Positions 1 through 8,238 of a DNA stretch of 64,000 bases are shown here, piece by piece (position 1 is the first letter of the stretch; each line of letters starts with the position of its first letter). The stretch comes from SHZI01 sp963802215 (GTDB lineage Bacteria; Pseudomonadota; Gammaproteobacteria; Steroidobacterales; GCA-2729495). The position numbers and the translations under genes are program-made. The DNA lies in the NCBI GenBank assembly GCA_963802215.1, contig CAWDHQ010000002.1, positions 744,001-808,000 on the forward strand, in the 5' to 3' direction. Under the pieces are notes generated by a model, which worked only from the letters and a program-made list of their open reading frames with translations, did not search any database and was not told where the DNA came from.

Positions 1-27
1 GAGGGTGTATTCACTGCGATGGCGCTT

Positions 28-1917
28 TCATGAGGCGGGTGTCCCCGCGTTGGCTGTCAGGGTCTCGCCCTGCAGGTAGGCTTCCATGACCGCGCGCGCA
101 ATGGGCGCGGCCGCCTTGCTGCCGCTTTCTCCGTTCTCGATCACCACAGCCACGGCGATGCGCGGCGCATCGAGCGGCGCAAAGGCCACGAAGAGTGCGT
201 GGTCCCGGCGGCGCTCCGCAACATCCTTGGCGTTGTACTTCTCATTCTGCCCCACGGTGAAGACCTGGGCGGTGCCGCTCTTGCCGGCCATCTGGAACGG
301 GGCGTTCAGGCCGACGGCCCGCGCCGTGCCGCGCGGGCCCTGCAGGACGCCGTGCATGCCCTCGATGATCGCGTCCCAGTGCGCGGCGTCCTGGTCCGGC
401 ACCGGCGGCAGCGGCTTTGGCGCCTCGTATTCGATCGTACCCGTGGCGGGATCCCGGGATCCCTTCAGCAGCGTCGGCTGGAACCTTTGTCCGCGGGCCG
501 CGACGGTTGCCGTCGCGTGGGCGAGCTGGAGCGGGGTCACCAGCAGGTAGCCCTGGCCGATGCCGGAGATCACCGTTTCACCGGGAAACCAGACCTGGTC
601 TGCCGCCCGGCGGAATGCCTTCTTCTTCCAGGCCGGGCTGGGAACCAGCCCTTTCTGCTCACCGCCGATGTCCAGACCCGTGACGTCGCCAAGGCCGAAG
701 TTCGTGAGGAAGCCGCCCATGCGCTCGATGCCGAGCTCCCGCGCGACGGAATAGAAGTAGACATCGCAGGATTGCTCGATGGCGGTGTAGAGGTCGACGG
801 AGCCATGGCCTTCGGGCTTCCAGTCCCGGTAGCGGTGGCTGCTGCCGGGAAGGCTGTAGGCGCCGCGGCAACCCACGCGCCGCTCCGGGGTGACCACCCC
901 GTAGTGCAGGGCTGCCAGGGCGACCATCGGCTTGATCGTGGATCCGGGCGGGTACTGGCCCCGCAGCGCCCGGTTGAACATCGGCCGGTCGATGTCCTCC
1001 TGGAGCGCCAGGTACGCACGTCGGGAGAGGCCGGCGCTGATGGCATTGGGGTCGTAGGCCGGCGTGCTCACGAAGGCGAGCACTTCGCCGTTCCGCGGGT
1101 CGATGGCCACCGCGGCACCGCGCCTGCCCTGCAGCGCCGTGTCGGCCGCCAGCTGCGCGTTCATGTCGATGGTGAGGATGACGTCCCGTCCGGGCAGCGA
1201 CCGTACGCGATCGAGCACCTGCATCTTCCGGCCGTGCACGTTGACGACCACGTCCTCGTGGCCGGAAGTGCCATGCAGGTCTGCCTCGAAACTGCGCTCT
1301 ACCGAGATCTTGCCCACGTGCGTGGTGCCGGCGTACTCGGCGGGGTCGAGGATCTTCTTGTCGTCCGCGCTGATGCCGCCCACGTAGCCCAGCACGTGGG
1401 CGGCGGCAGTGCCGAAGGGATAGCTGCGGCCCAGCCGGGCGCGGATCTCGAGGCCGGGGAAGTGCGGGCGCTGGACCGCAAACGCGGCGAGCTCCTCGTC
1501 GGTCAGGCGTTCCGCCACCACGACCGTGTCGAAGCTGCGGCGGCTGGCGATCAGCTCCTTCAGTTCGGGCAGGTCACCCTCCTGGACGATGCCGCTCGTG
1601 ACCAGCCGTCGGAGCGTGTCCTCCATGTCGGGCACCTGCTCGCGCGTCATCTCCAGCTGGTAACTGGGCGTGTTCTCGGCCAGGACCCTGCCGTTGCGAT
1701 CGAGGATGAGGCCGCGGATGGGCGGGATGGGCTGGACGCGGATCCGGTTGCCGCTGGACTGGGCGGAGAAATACTCGTACTGCCCGACCTGCAGCTGGAC
1801 CAGGCGGCCAACCACGAGGCCGGTGAGGCCGAGCACGATGACGATGGACACGAGCAGCCGGCTGGTGAACAGGTGCTGCTCGCGCCAGTGGTCCTTGATT
1901 CGCAGCGTCCTTGCCAC
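28..1917 (-). CDS. mrdA: Penicillin-binding protein 2 (peptidoglycan transpeptidase)
   Basis: Cross-links peptidoglycan during lateral wall growth, as part of the elongasome with RodA and MreBCD. The 629-residue protein has one N-terminal membrane anchor (about 21-42), a PBP dimerisation domain and a transpeptidase domain. The class B active-site motifs are visible: SxxK (GSTIKP, Ser at about 326), SCD at about 383-385 in the SxN position, and KSGT at about 546-549. Length is normal for PBP2. It is the last complete gene of the mreB-mreC-mreD-mrdA series, starting 13 nt after mreD. rodA would be expected just beyond the window edge. Confidence 0.97.
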   Translation of the reverse strand: MARTLRIKDHWREQHLFTSRLLVSIVIVLGLTGLVVGRLVQLQVGQYEYFSAQSSGNRIRVQPIPPIRGLILDRNGRVLAENTPSYQLEMTREQVPDMEDTLRRLVTSGIVQEGDLPELKELIASRRSFDTVVVAERLTDEELAAFAVQRPHFPGLEIRARLGRSYPFGTAAAHVLGYVGGISADDKKILDPAEYAGTTHVGKISVERSFEADLHGTSGHEDVVVNVHGRKMQVLDRVRSLPGRDVILTIDMNAQLAADTALQGRRGAAVAIDPRNGEVLAFVSTPAYDPNAISAGLSRRAYLALQEDIDRPMFNRALRGQYPPGSTIKPMVALAALHYGVVTPERRVGCRGAYSLPGSSHRYRDWKPEGHGSVDLYTAIEQSCDVYFYSVARELGIERMGGFLTNFGLGDVTGLDIGGEQKGLVPSPAWKKKAFRRAADQVWFPGETVISGIGQGYLLVTPLQLAHATATVAARGQRFQPTLLKGSRDPATGTIEYEAPKPLPPVPDQDAAHWDAIIEGMHGVLQGPRGTARAVGLNAPFQMAGKSGTAQVFTVGQNEKYNAKDVAERRRDHALFVAFAPLDAPRIAVAVVIENGESGSKAAAPIARAVMEAYLQGETLTANAGTPAS

Positions 1918-1930
1918 GTCCCGGGCGACC

Positions 1931-2422
1931 TCAGGCGAAGCTCGAGTCGCGACGCTCGAGCCTCTCCCTCACACGATCCATCGCGGCCATCAGCACCGGC
2001 CACAGCAGGCCGGCGGCCACTACGGGCCCCCAGCGCGCGGGGCCGAATTCCGCGCGGCCGGTCACGCCATCGATCCAGAGCAGGACGAAGGCCTCGAGGA
2101 ACATCAGCGCGAAGACGGAGAGGGTGAGCTGCCACAGCGGGAATACGCGCATCTGCAGGTGCAGTCGCAGGACCAGATAGGCCAGAAGTGACAGCGACAG
2201 TGCGTGCTGGCCGAGCAGGGAGCCGTGCGCCACGTCAACCAGCAGGCCCGCGATGAATGCACTGAACACGCCGAAGCGGCCAGGCCACATCAGCGACCAG
2301 TAGATGACTACCATCGTGGTCCAGGCGGGCCGCAGGGGCTGGACGGCAGCCGGCAACGGCAGCAGCTCGGCCACCAGCGCCAGCACCAGCAGCAGCCACA
2401 CCGGCCAGCGCGGCGCACTCAC
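1931..2422 (-). CDS. mreD: Rod shape-determining protein MreD
   Basis: Small integral membrane protein of the elongasome that works with MreC to link cytoplasmic MreB to wall synthesis. The 163 residues are very hydrophobic, with about five predicted membrane segments and the motif GLLVDVAHGSLLGQHALSL typical of MreD. The GTG start overlaps the mreC stop (GTGA), which indicates translational coupling. The polarity and position between mreC and mrdA support the call. Confidence 0.95.
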   Translation of the reverse strand: MSAPRWPVWLLLVLALVAELLPLPAAVQPLRPAWTTMVVIYWSLMWPGRFGVFSAFIAGLLVDVAHGSLLGQHALSLSLLAYLVLRLHLQMRVFPLWQLTLSVFALMFLEAFVLLWIDGVTGRAEFGPARWGPVVAAGLLWPVLMAAMDRVRERLERRDSSFA

Positions 2423-3573
2423 CCGGTTGCTCCTTCCTGCTCTTCGCCCGTTACTGCCGGGCTGGCGCCATCCGCAGGCGCTCCCGCCTCGGGCGCTGGC
2501 ACTGGGGTATCCGTGGGGGCGATCACAGGCGCAGTGTCCTCGTTCGGCGCCGGCTCCACCACAGGTGCCGGCGCGGCGGCGGGCGGAGCGTCACCGGGTG
2601 GGACCGGGACGGCCGCGGCGGGTTCCGCTCGGAGCGTTGCGGCAGGCGCAGCCGGGAGGGCGGGTGCCGGAGCGGGGGACGCAGCGGCCGCAGCGGCCGG
2701 CCCGGGTGTTTCCGGGGTGCTTGCCGCGGCGCCACGCTGCTGGAAGACCAGCAGCACCTCGTGCAGCCGGTCCAGGCTGGCGGCGGGCTTTGCCGCAACG
2801 TCCAGGAAGGCATCGCCCGAGGAACCGTCCACCGTCGTGACCGTGCCGACGGGATACCCGGCGGGAAACGCGCCTCCCAGGCCGGAGGTGACCAGCAGGT
2901 CGCCGGCCTTGATGTCCGCGTTGCGGGTGACGAAGGGCAGGGACAGCAGCTCCAGGTCCCCCGTGCCCATGGCAATGGTCCGCAGGCCGTTCCGCACGAT
3001 CTCCACGGGGACCGCGTGATCGGGGTCGGTGATCAGGAGCGCCTCGGAGCTGTCCTGCTGGTCACGGGTGATCTGGCCGACGACGCCGCCGGCATCGATG
3101 AGGGCCTGGCCCTCGTAGGCGCCATCCCGGCTACCCTTGTTCAGAATCACCCGGTGTCGCAGCGGGTCCATGTCCAGCGCGAGGATCTCGCCGACGACCA
3201 CCCGATCCGGGACCCGCGTCCTGGAGTCGAGCAGGGCACGGATGCGCTCGTTCTCCGCCCGCAGGGCCGCGAGACGCTGCAGCTCCGCACTGGCGGCCAG
3301 AGCGTCGCGGCGGAGCGCCGCATTCTCCGTGATCAGGCGCTCGCGCAGGGCCATGTTCTCCCGCATCCAGCGCACGCCGGCGGCGGGCGAGTTGATGGCG
3401 ACCTGCAGTGGGTACATGGCCGCGCCCAGGTAGGCGCGGACCTCCTCCAGGTAGGTGCCCCGGTGGTCGAGGAACATCAGGGCCAGCGACAGGACGCCGG
3501 TGAGGAAGAAGCGCAGGTTCGGGCTGGCGTTGCGGTAGGCCCGGCCTTCGCTGTCCGCAGAAGAAAGCGCCAT
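2419..3573 (-). CDS. mreC: Rod shape-determining protein MreC
   Basis: Periplasmic scaffold of the elongasome, anchored by one N-terminal membrane segment (about 21-37). It has a coiled-coil stretch (about 70-115, rich in Leu/Glu/Arg) and the paired beta-domain region with DPDHAVPVEIVRNG and VTSGLGGAFPAGYPVG. At 384 residues it is long for the family. From about residue 280 it has a roughly 100-residue tail of almost only Pro, Ala, Glu and Val, which looks like a low-complexity extension. A paired REP separates it from mreB. Confidence 0.95.
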   Translation of the reverse strand: MALSSADSEGRAYRNASPNLRFFLTGVLSLALMFLDHRGTYLEEVRAYLGAAMYPLQVAINSPAAGVRWMRENMALRERLITENAALRRDALAASAELQRLAALRAENERIRALLDSRTRVPDRVVVGEILALDMDPLRHRVILNKGSRDGAYEGQALIDAGGVVGQITRDQQDSSEALLITDPDHAVPVEIVRNGLRTIAMGTGDLELLSLPFVTRNADIKAGDLLVTSGLGGAFPAGYPVGTVTTVDGSSGDAFLDVAAKPAASLDRLHEVLLVFQQRGAAASTPETPGPAAAAAASPAPAPALPAAPAATLRAEPAAAVPVPPGDAPPAAAPAPVVEPAPNEDTAPVIAPTDTPVPAPEAGAPADGASPAVTGEEQEGATG

Positions 3574-3589
3574 GCCCGTTTATCCGTGT

Positions 3590-3679
3590 GTAGGAGCGGC
3601 TTCGGCCGCGACCCGGTCCCGCTCGAGACTCGCGGACTCGATTCTCACGGGCCCGGGTCGCGGCCGAAGCCGCTCCTAC
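3590..3679. repeat. Paired inverted REP element between mreB and mreC
   Basis: Two REP copies face each other. The left begins GTAGGAGCGGCTTCGGCC and the right is its reverse complement ending GCCGCTCCTAC, about 40 nt apart. Together they can form one long hairpin in the mreB-mreC spacer. The right copy supplies the TAG stop codon of mreB. The hairpin may lower mreCD expression relative to mreB; that is inference. Confidence 0.9.
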
Positions 3680-4719
3680 TCAAGTCCCAGCGTGGAGGGC
3701 GGAACCTCGTCCAGCAATTCCAGGATGCGGCCGCCACCACGGGCGACGCAGGTGAGCGGTTCGTCGGCCACCACGACGGGCAGGCCGGTTTCTTCCATGA
3801 GCAGCTTGTCGATGTGCCGGAGCAGTGCGCCGCCGCCCGTGAGTACGATGCCGCGCTCAGCCACGTCGGCGCCGAGCTCGGGTGGCGTCTGCTCCAGCGC
3901 CTGCTTCACGGCCTGGACGATGCCCTGGAGCGGCTCCTGGAGCGCCTCCAGGATCTCGTTGCTGTTCAGGCTGAAGCTGCGCGGCACGCCCTCGGAGAGG
4001 TTGCGGCCCTTGACCGAGATCTCCTTGACCTCGTCGCCGGGGAAGGCGGAGCCGATTTCCTTCTTGATGCGCTCGGCCGTGGATTCGCCGATCAGGATGC
4101 CGTAGTTCCGGCGCACGTAGTTGATGATGGCCTCGTCGAACTTGTCGCCGCCGATGCGGGCCGACGCGGCATAGACGATGCCGTTCAGGGAGATCACTGC
4201 CACCTCGGAGGTGCCGCCGCCGATGTCGAGGACCATGGAGCCCCGCGCCTCGTGGACGGGCATGCCGGCGCCGACGGCGGCCGCCATGGGCTCCTCGACC
4301 AGCCAGACCTTGCGGGCGCCCGCGCCCTCGGCGGACTCCCGGATGGCGCGCCGTTCCACCTGGGTGGAGCCGTAGGGCACGCAGACGATGACCCGGGGGC
4401 TGGGCCGGAAGTACCGCCCCGGCAGGGCCTTCCGGATGAAGTGCTGGAGCATCTTCTCCGTGACGGTGAAGTCAGCGATGACGCCGTCCTTGAGGGGCCG
4501 GATGGCGGTGATGTTGCCGGGCGTGCGGCCCAGCATATTCTTGGCCTGGAGGCCCACGGCCTCCACGATCTTGCCGCCCCGGCCCGGTTCCTCCCGGATG
4601 GCCACCACGGAGGGCTCGTCGAGCACGATGCCCTGGCCCGCCAGGTAGATCAGCGTGTTCGCCGTTCCCAGGTCAATGGAGAGATCGTGGGAAAAATAGC
4701 CCAGAAGCCGTTTCAGCAT
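3676..4719 (-). CDS. mreB: Rod shape-determining protein MreB (bacterial actin)
   Basis: Actin-like ATPase that forms membrane-bound filaments orienting wall synthesis. It has 347 residues, the family norm. Visible motifs are the phosphate-1 loop DLGTANTLIY near the N-terminus, the phosphate-2 region DIGGGTSEVAVISL and the C-terminal adenosine-binding GGGALL. It is the first gene of the minus-strand shape operon and is divergent from gatCAB. Its stop codon is the TAG of an adjoining REP (GAG then TAGGAGCGG), so the last sense codon abuts the repeat. Confidence 0.98.
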   Translation of the reverse strand: MLKRLLGYFSHDLSIDLGTANTLIYLAGQGIVLDEPSVVAIREEPGRGGKIVEAVGLQAKNMLGRTPGNITAIRPLKDGVIADFTVTEKMLQHFIRKALPGRYFRPSPRVIVCVPYGSTQVERRAIRESAEGAGARKVWLVEEPMAAAVGAGMPVHEARGSMVLDIGGGTSEVAVISLNGIVYAASARIGGDKFDEAIINYVRRNYGILIGESTAERIKKEIGSAFPGDEVKEISVKGRNLSEGVPRSFSLNSNEILEALQEPLQGIVQAVKQALEQTPPELGADVAERGIVLTGGGALLRHIDKLLMEETGLPVVVADEPLTCVARGGGRILELLDEVPPSTLGLE

Positions 4720-4914
4720 GGCTGTGTCAGCATGGCTTACTCATGAATGGCCGCGCCCGCGAGAGTGCCCCGTAGAAGCGCGGTAGCCTAGCAACGGGGG
4801 TCAGATTCCACAACAGCGGTGTATGATTCCGGCCGCGGAAAAACCGCGCCCTGACTCACACTTTCACGGGTTGTTCAGCCCTCGACTGGTCAATAGTTGA
4901 TCAAGCACGCCGCC
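4720..4914. promoter_or_regulatory. Divergent intergenic region mreB / gatC
   Basis: A 195-nt spacer between two divergent operons, so it must hold both promoters. I see TATGAT at 4822-4827, a reasonable -10 for gatC, but no convincing -35 at the right distance. There is also a short GCGG/CCGC hairpin around an A-run near 4833-4848. Specific sites are uncertain. Confidence 0.35.
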
Positions 4915-5202
4915 ATGAAGCTCACCCGCCAGAACGTCGAGCACATCGCCCACCTTGCCAGGCTCGAGATCGGGGCCGACGAGCTCGATGGCGTGGTCGA
5001 GAAGCTGGACCGGATCGTCAGTTTCGTGGACCAGCTCCAGTCCGCCGACACCAGCGCCGTCCTGCCCATGGCGCACCCCATGGACATGAGCCAGCGCCTG
5101 CGCCCCGACGAGGTCACCGAAGCCAATCACCGGGACCTCTACCAGCGGAACAGCGAGGCCGTCCAGGACGGCCTCTACACCGTCCCCCGGGTCCTGGAGT
5201 AG
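4915..5202 (+). CDS. gatC: Asp-tRNA(Asn)/Glu-tRNA(Gln) amidotransferase subunit C
   Basis: Small stabilising subunit of the GatCAB complex, which amidates mischarged Glu-tRNA(Gln) and/or Asp-tRNA(Asn). With the ATG at 4915 it has 95 residues, the normal size, and opens MKLTRQNVEHIAHLARLEI as in GatC. An in-frame TTG at 4897 is possible but less likely. The C-terminal FVDQLQSADTSAVLPMAHP and DGLYTVPRVLE are family hallmarks. The stop is the TAG of the REP that follows at once; gatA starts 30 nt later. Confidence 0.95.
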   Translation: MKLTRQNVEHIAHLARLEIGADELDGVVEKLDRIVSFVDQLQSADTSAVLPMAHPMDMSQRLRPDEVTEANHRDLYQRNSEAVQDGLYTVPRVLE

Positions 5203-5223
5203 GAGCGGCTTCAGCCGCGATCC
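5199..5223. repeat. Single REP between gatC and gatA
   Basis: One GTAGGAGCGGCTTCAGCC-type palindrome filling nearly all of the gatC-gatA gap. Its GTAG overlaps the gatC stop codon. No partner copy is present. Confidence 0.85.
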
Positions 5224-5232
5224 GGTCCCGCC

Positions 5233-6753
5233 ATGACAACCCTGCCCCCACGCCCCACCATCGCCCAGCTGTCCGCGGCCCTCAAGGCCCGCCAGGTCAG
5301 CAGCCGCGAGCTGACAGCGTCGGCCCTTGCCCGCATCGGTGCCGCCGACCAGGCGCTGAACAGCTTCATTACCGTGATTCCCGAGCTGGCCCTGGCCGCC
5401 GCCGACCAGGCCGACGCCCGGCTCGCCCGGGGCGAGGGTGGGCCTCTCACCGGCATTCCCTTCGCCCACAAGGATATCTTCTGCACGGCGGGCGTCCGCA
5501 CGACCTGTGGGTCGAAGATGCTGGCGAACTTCATCTCGCCCTACGACGCGACGGCGGTCCAGCGGCTCGCTTCCGCCGGCATCGTCACGGTCGGCAAGAC
5601 GAACATGGACGAGTTCGCCATGGGCTCGTCCAACGAGACCAGCTGGTTCGGCCCCGTGCGGAACCCGTGGGACCTGCAGCGCTCTCCGGGCGGCTCGTCC
5701 GGCGGGTCGGCCGCCGCGGTGGCCGCCGGGCTCGTGCCCGCCGCCACGGGCACGGACACGGGCGGCTCGATCCGCCAGCCCGCCGCGCTGGTGGGCATCA
5801 CGGGCTTCAAGCCCACCTACGGGCGGGTGTCCCGCTACGGGATGATCGCGTTCGCCTCCAGCCTGGACCAGGCGGGGGTGCTGACCCTCACGGCCGAGGA
5901 TGCCGCGCTGCTGACCGGCGCCATGGCGGGCTTCGATCCGCGGGATTCCACCAGCGCGGACCTGCCGGTGCCGGACTACGTGGCCAGCCTGGACTCGCCG
6001 CTGGCGGGCCGGCGCATCGGGGTGCCGAAGGAATTCCTCGATGCGGGGCTGGAGCCCCGGTCCGCCGCCGCCATCCGGGACGCGCTGAAGGTCTACGAGC
6101 GCCTGGGCGCCACGCTGGTCGAGCTGTCACTCCCGAGCCTCGCGCTCTCCGTGCCCACCTACTACATCGTCGCGCCGGCCGAGTGCTCGTCCAACCTGTC
6201 CCGCTTCGATGGGGTCCGCTTCGGCCACCGCCACGCCGGCGCCACCACGCTCGAGGAGCTGTACAAGAAGTCCCGCGGCGAGGGCTTCGGCGCGGAAGTG
6301 AAGCGGCGCATCCTCACCGGCACCTACGTGCTGTCCGCGGGCTACTACGACGCGTACTACCTCAAGGCCCAGAAGGCGCGGCGCCTGATCGCCGACGACT
6401 TCCGCCGGTGCTTCACCGATGTGGACATCATCGCGGGACCCACCGCCCCGACCCCCGCCTTCCGCCTCGGCGAGAAGGTGGACGATCCGGTGCAGATGTA
6501 CCTGAACGACATCTACACGATCCCGGTGAACCTGGCCGGCCTGCCGGGCATGTCGGTGCCCTGCGGCTTCTCGAACGGACTGCCCGTGGGCCTGCAGCTG
6601 ATCGGGCCCCACTTCGGGGAGGCGGCCCTCTTCAACTTTGCCCACGCCTTCCAGCGCGAGACGGACTGGCACAGGAAGATGCCTCCGCCTGTAGGAGCGG
6701 CTTCAGCAGGGACACCGGCATCGATCGCGCCTAAAGGCGCTCCTACACCATGA
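5233..6753 (+). CDS. gatA: Asp-tRNA(Asn)/Glu-tRNA(Gln) amidotransferase subunit A
   Basis: Glutamine amidohydrolase subunit that feeds ammonia to GatB. Amidase-signature Ser-Ser-Lys triad residues are visible: Lys at about 80 (GIPFAHKDIFC), Ser at about 155 (SPGGSSGGSA) and Ser at about 179 (TGTDTGGSIRQPA). The 506-residue protein is about 20 longer than usual. The native fold should end near FQRETDWHRKMPP, and the residues after about 486 are translated from a paired REP (PVGAASAG, then IAPKGAPTP). The stop overlaps the gatB start as ATGA. Confidence 0.97.
   Translation: MTTLPPRPTIAQLSAALKARQVSSRELTASALARIGAADQALNSFITVIPELALAAADQADARLARGEGGPLTGIPFAHKDIFCTAGVRTTCGSKMLANFISPYDATAVQRLASAGIVTVGKTNMDEFAMGSSNETSWFGPVRNPWDLQRSPGGSSGGSAAAVAAGLVPAATGTDTGGSIRQPAALVGITGFKPTYGRVSRYGMIAFASSLDQAGVLTLTAEDAALLTGAMAGFDPRDSTSADLPVPDYVASLDSPLAGRRIGVPKEFLDAGLEPRSAAAIRDALKVYERLGATLVELSLPSLALSVPTYYIVAPAECSSNLSRFDGVRFGHRHAGATTLEELYKKSRGEGFGAEVKRRILTGTYVLSAGYYDAYYLKAQKARRLIADDFRRCFTDVDIIAGPTAPTPAFRLGEKVDDPVQMYLNDIYTIPVNLAGLPGMSVPCGFSNGLPVGLQLIGPHFGEAALFNFAHAFQRETDWHRKMPPPVGAASAGTPASIAPKGAPTP
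6691..6746. repeat. Paired REP inside the 3' end of gatA
   Basis: The left arm GTAGGAGCGGCTTCAGCAGG is partly degenerate, while the right arm TCGCGCCTAAAGGCGCTCC is of the other REP subtype. Both are read through in the gatA frame and add about 19 residues to the protein, ending just before the gatB start codon. Confidence 0.85.
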
Positions 6754-8174
6754 CCTGGGAAGTCGTCATCGGGCTCGAGATCCACGCGCAGCTCGCCACG
6801 CGCAGCAAGATCTTCTCCGGGTCTTCCACCGCCTACGGCGCGCCGCCCAACACCCAGGCCAGTCTCGTGGACCTGGGCTATCCGGGCGTGCTGCCGGTGC
6901 TGAACGCGGAGGCGGTGCGGATGGCCGCCCGCTTCGGCCTGGCCATCGGCGCCACGGTTGCCCCGCGGTCCGTCTTCGCGCGCAAGAACTACTTCTACCC
7001 GGACCTGCCAAAGGGCTACCAGATCAGCCAGTACGAGCTGCCGGTCGTCCACGACGGCAGCATAACCATCCCGCTCGAGGGCGGCGGCACCAGGTCCGTC
7101 CATGTGATCCGCGCCCACCTGGAGGAAGACGCCGGCAAGTCCCTCCACGAGAACTTCACCGGGCTGTCCGGCATCGACCTGAACCGGGCCGGCACGCCGC
7201 TGCTCGAGATCGTCTCGGCGCCGGACCTGCGGTCCGCGAAGGAAGCGGTGGCCTACATGAAGAAGGTGCACCAGCTCGTGCGCTACCTGGGGATCTGCGA
7301 CGGCAACATGCAGGAAGGCTCGTTCCGCTGCGACGCCAACGTGTCGGTGCGCCGCGCCGGCACGGACAAGCTGGGCACCCGCACCGAATCGAAGAACCTC
7401 AATTCCTTCCGCTTCCTGGAGCGCGCGATCCTCTACGAGGTGGAGCGGCAGATCGAGGTGCTGGAAGGCGGGGGCACCGTCGTCCAGGAGACCCGCCTCT
7501 ACGACCCGGACCGGGACGAGACCCGCCCGATGCGGAGCAAGGAAGAGGCCAACGACTACCGGTATTTCCCGGATCCGGACCTGCTCCCCGTGGAGCTGGA
7601 CGAGGCATTCATCGATGACGTGCGCCGGAACCTCCCGGAGCTGCCCGATGCGAAGCGCGAGCGCTGGGTCCGGGACTTCGGCCTGAAGCCCGACACGGCC
7701 GACGTCCTCGCCGCCGATCCCGACGTGGCGCAACTGTATGACGCACTCGCCCGGGAGTCGGGCCAGCCGGTGGCAGCCGCAAATACCGTGCAGAGCCAGC
7801 TGTTCAGCCTTTTCGGCGCCGGGCGGGAGCCGGCGGGCGTCAACGTGGCGGCCACCGCCGCGGCGCTGCGCATGGCCGCCGAGGGCGTCATCGCCCGCAG
7901 CAGCGCCAAGGAACTGATCGAGGAGTTCGCCTTCGCCACAGACGCGCCGGCGATGGAGCAGCTGGTGAAGGAGCGGGGCCTTGCGCAGATCAGTGACGCC
8001 AGCGCTCTTGAGGCTATCGTCGATCAGATTCTGGCCGCAAACCCGGGGCAGGTGGAGCAATACCGGGCCGGCCAGGGCAAGGTGCTCGGCTTCCTGGTCG
8101 GCCAGATCATGAAGGCGAGCGGCGGTAAGGCCAATCCGGCGCAGGTCAACGACCTGCTCAAGAAGAAATTGTAG
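6750..8174 (+). CDS. gatB: Asp-tRNA(Asn)/Glu-tRNA(Gln) amidotransferase subunit B
   Basis: tRNA-binding kinase/transamidase subunit. It activates the gamma- or beta-carboxylate of mischarged tRNA and transfers ammonia from GatA. The 474 residues include the GatB signature region (EVVIGLEIHAQLATRSKIFS; PDLPKGYQISQYELP; NRAGTPLLEIVSAPDLRS; EGSFRCDANVSVR), an all-helical tail and a C-terminal YqeY-like domain ending QVNDLLKKKL. Translation is coupled to gatA by ATGA. The stop codon is the TAG of the following REP pair. Confidence 0.97.
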   Translation: MTWEVVIGLEIHAQLATRSKIFSGSSTAYGAPPNTQASLVDLGYPGVLPVLNAEAVRMAARFGLAIGATVAPRSVFARKNYFYPDLPKGYQISQYELPVVHDGSITIPLEGGGTRSVHVIRAHLEEDAGKSLHENFTGLSGIDLNRAGTPLLEIVSAPDLRSAKEAVAYMKKVHQLVRYLGICDGNMQEGSFRCDANVSVRRAGTDKLGTRTESKNLNSFRFLERAILYEVERQIEVLEGGGTVVQETRLYDPDRDETRPMRSKEEANDYRYFPDPDLLPVELDEAFIDDVRRNLPELPDAKRERWVRDFGLKPDTADVLAADPDVAQLYDALARESGQPVAAANTVQSQLFSLFGAGREPAGVNVAATAAALRMAAEGVIARSSAKELIEEFAFATDAPAMEQLVKERGLAQISDASALEAIVDQILAANPGQVEQYRAGQGKVLGFLVGQIMKASGGKANPAQVNDLLKKKL

Positions 8175-8224
8175 GAGCGGCTTCAGCCGCGACCCGCATG
8201 GGTCGCGGCTGAAGCCGCTCCTAC
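8171..8224. repeat. Perfect paired REP between gatB and the cytochrome b561 gene
   Basis: Two near-identical inverted REP arms separated by only a few nt make an almost perfect 54-nt palindrome. It begins with the gatB TAG stop and ends 14 nt before the next ATG. It could act as a strong hairpin protecting the gatCAB transcript or limiting readthrough. Confidence 0.9.
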
Positions 8225-8238
8225 GGGGAAGAATCTCG

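Noticed and set aside
1..27. Possible start of rodA on the minus strand (GTG at 14-12)
   Set aside because: rodA is expected after mrdA, but only four codons are visible, too few to support.
199..2127. Long open frame on the plus strand opposite mrdA/mreD
   Set aside because: GC-rich DNA keeps antisense frames open. The minus-strand frame has clear PBP2 motifs; the plus-strand product has none.
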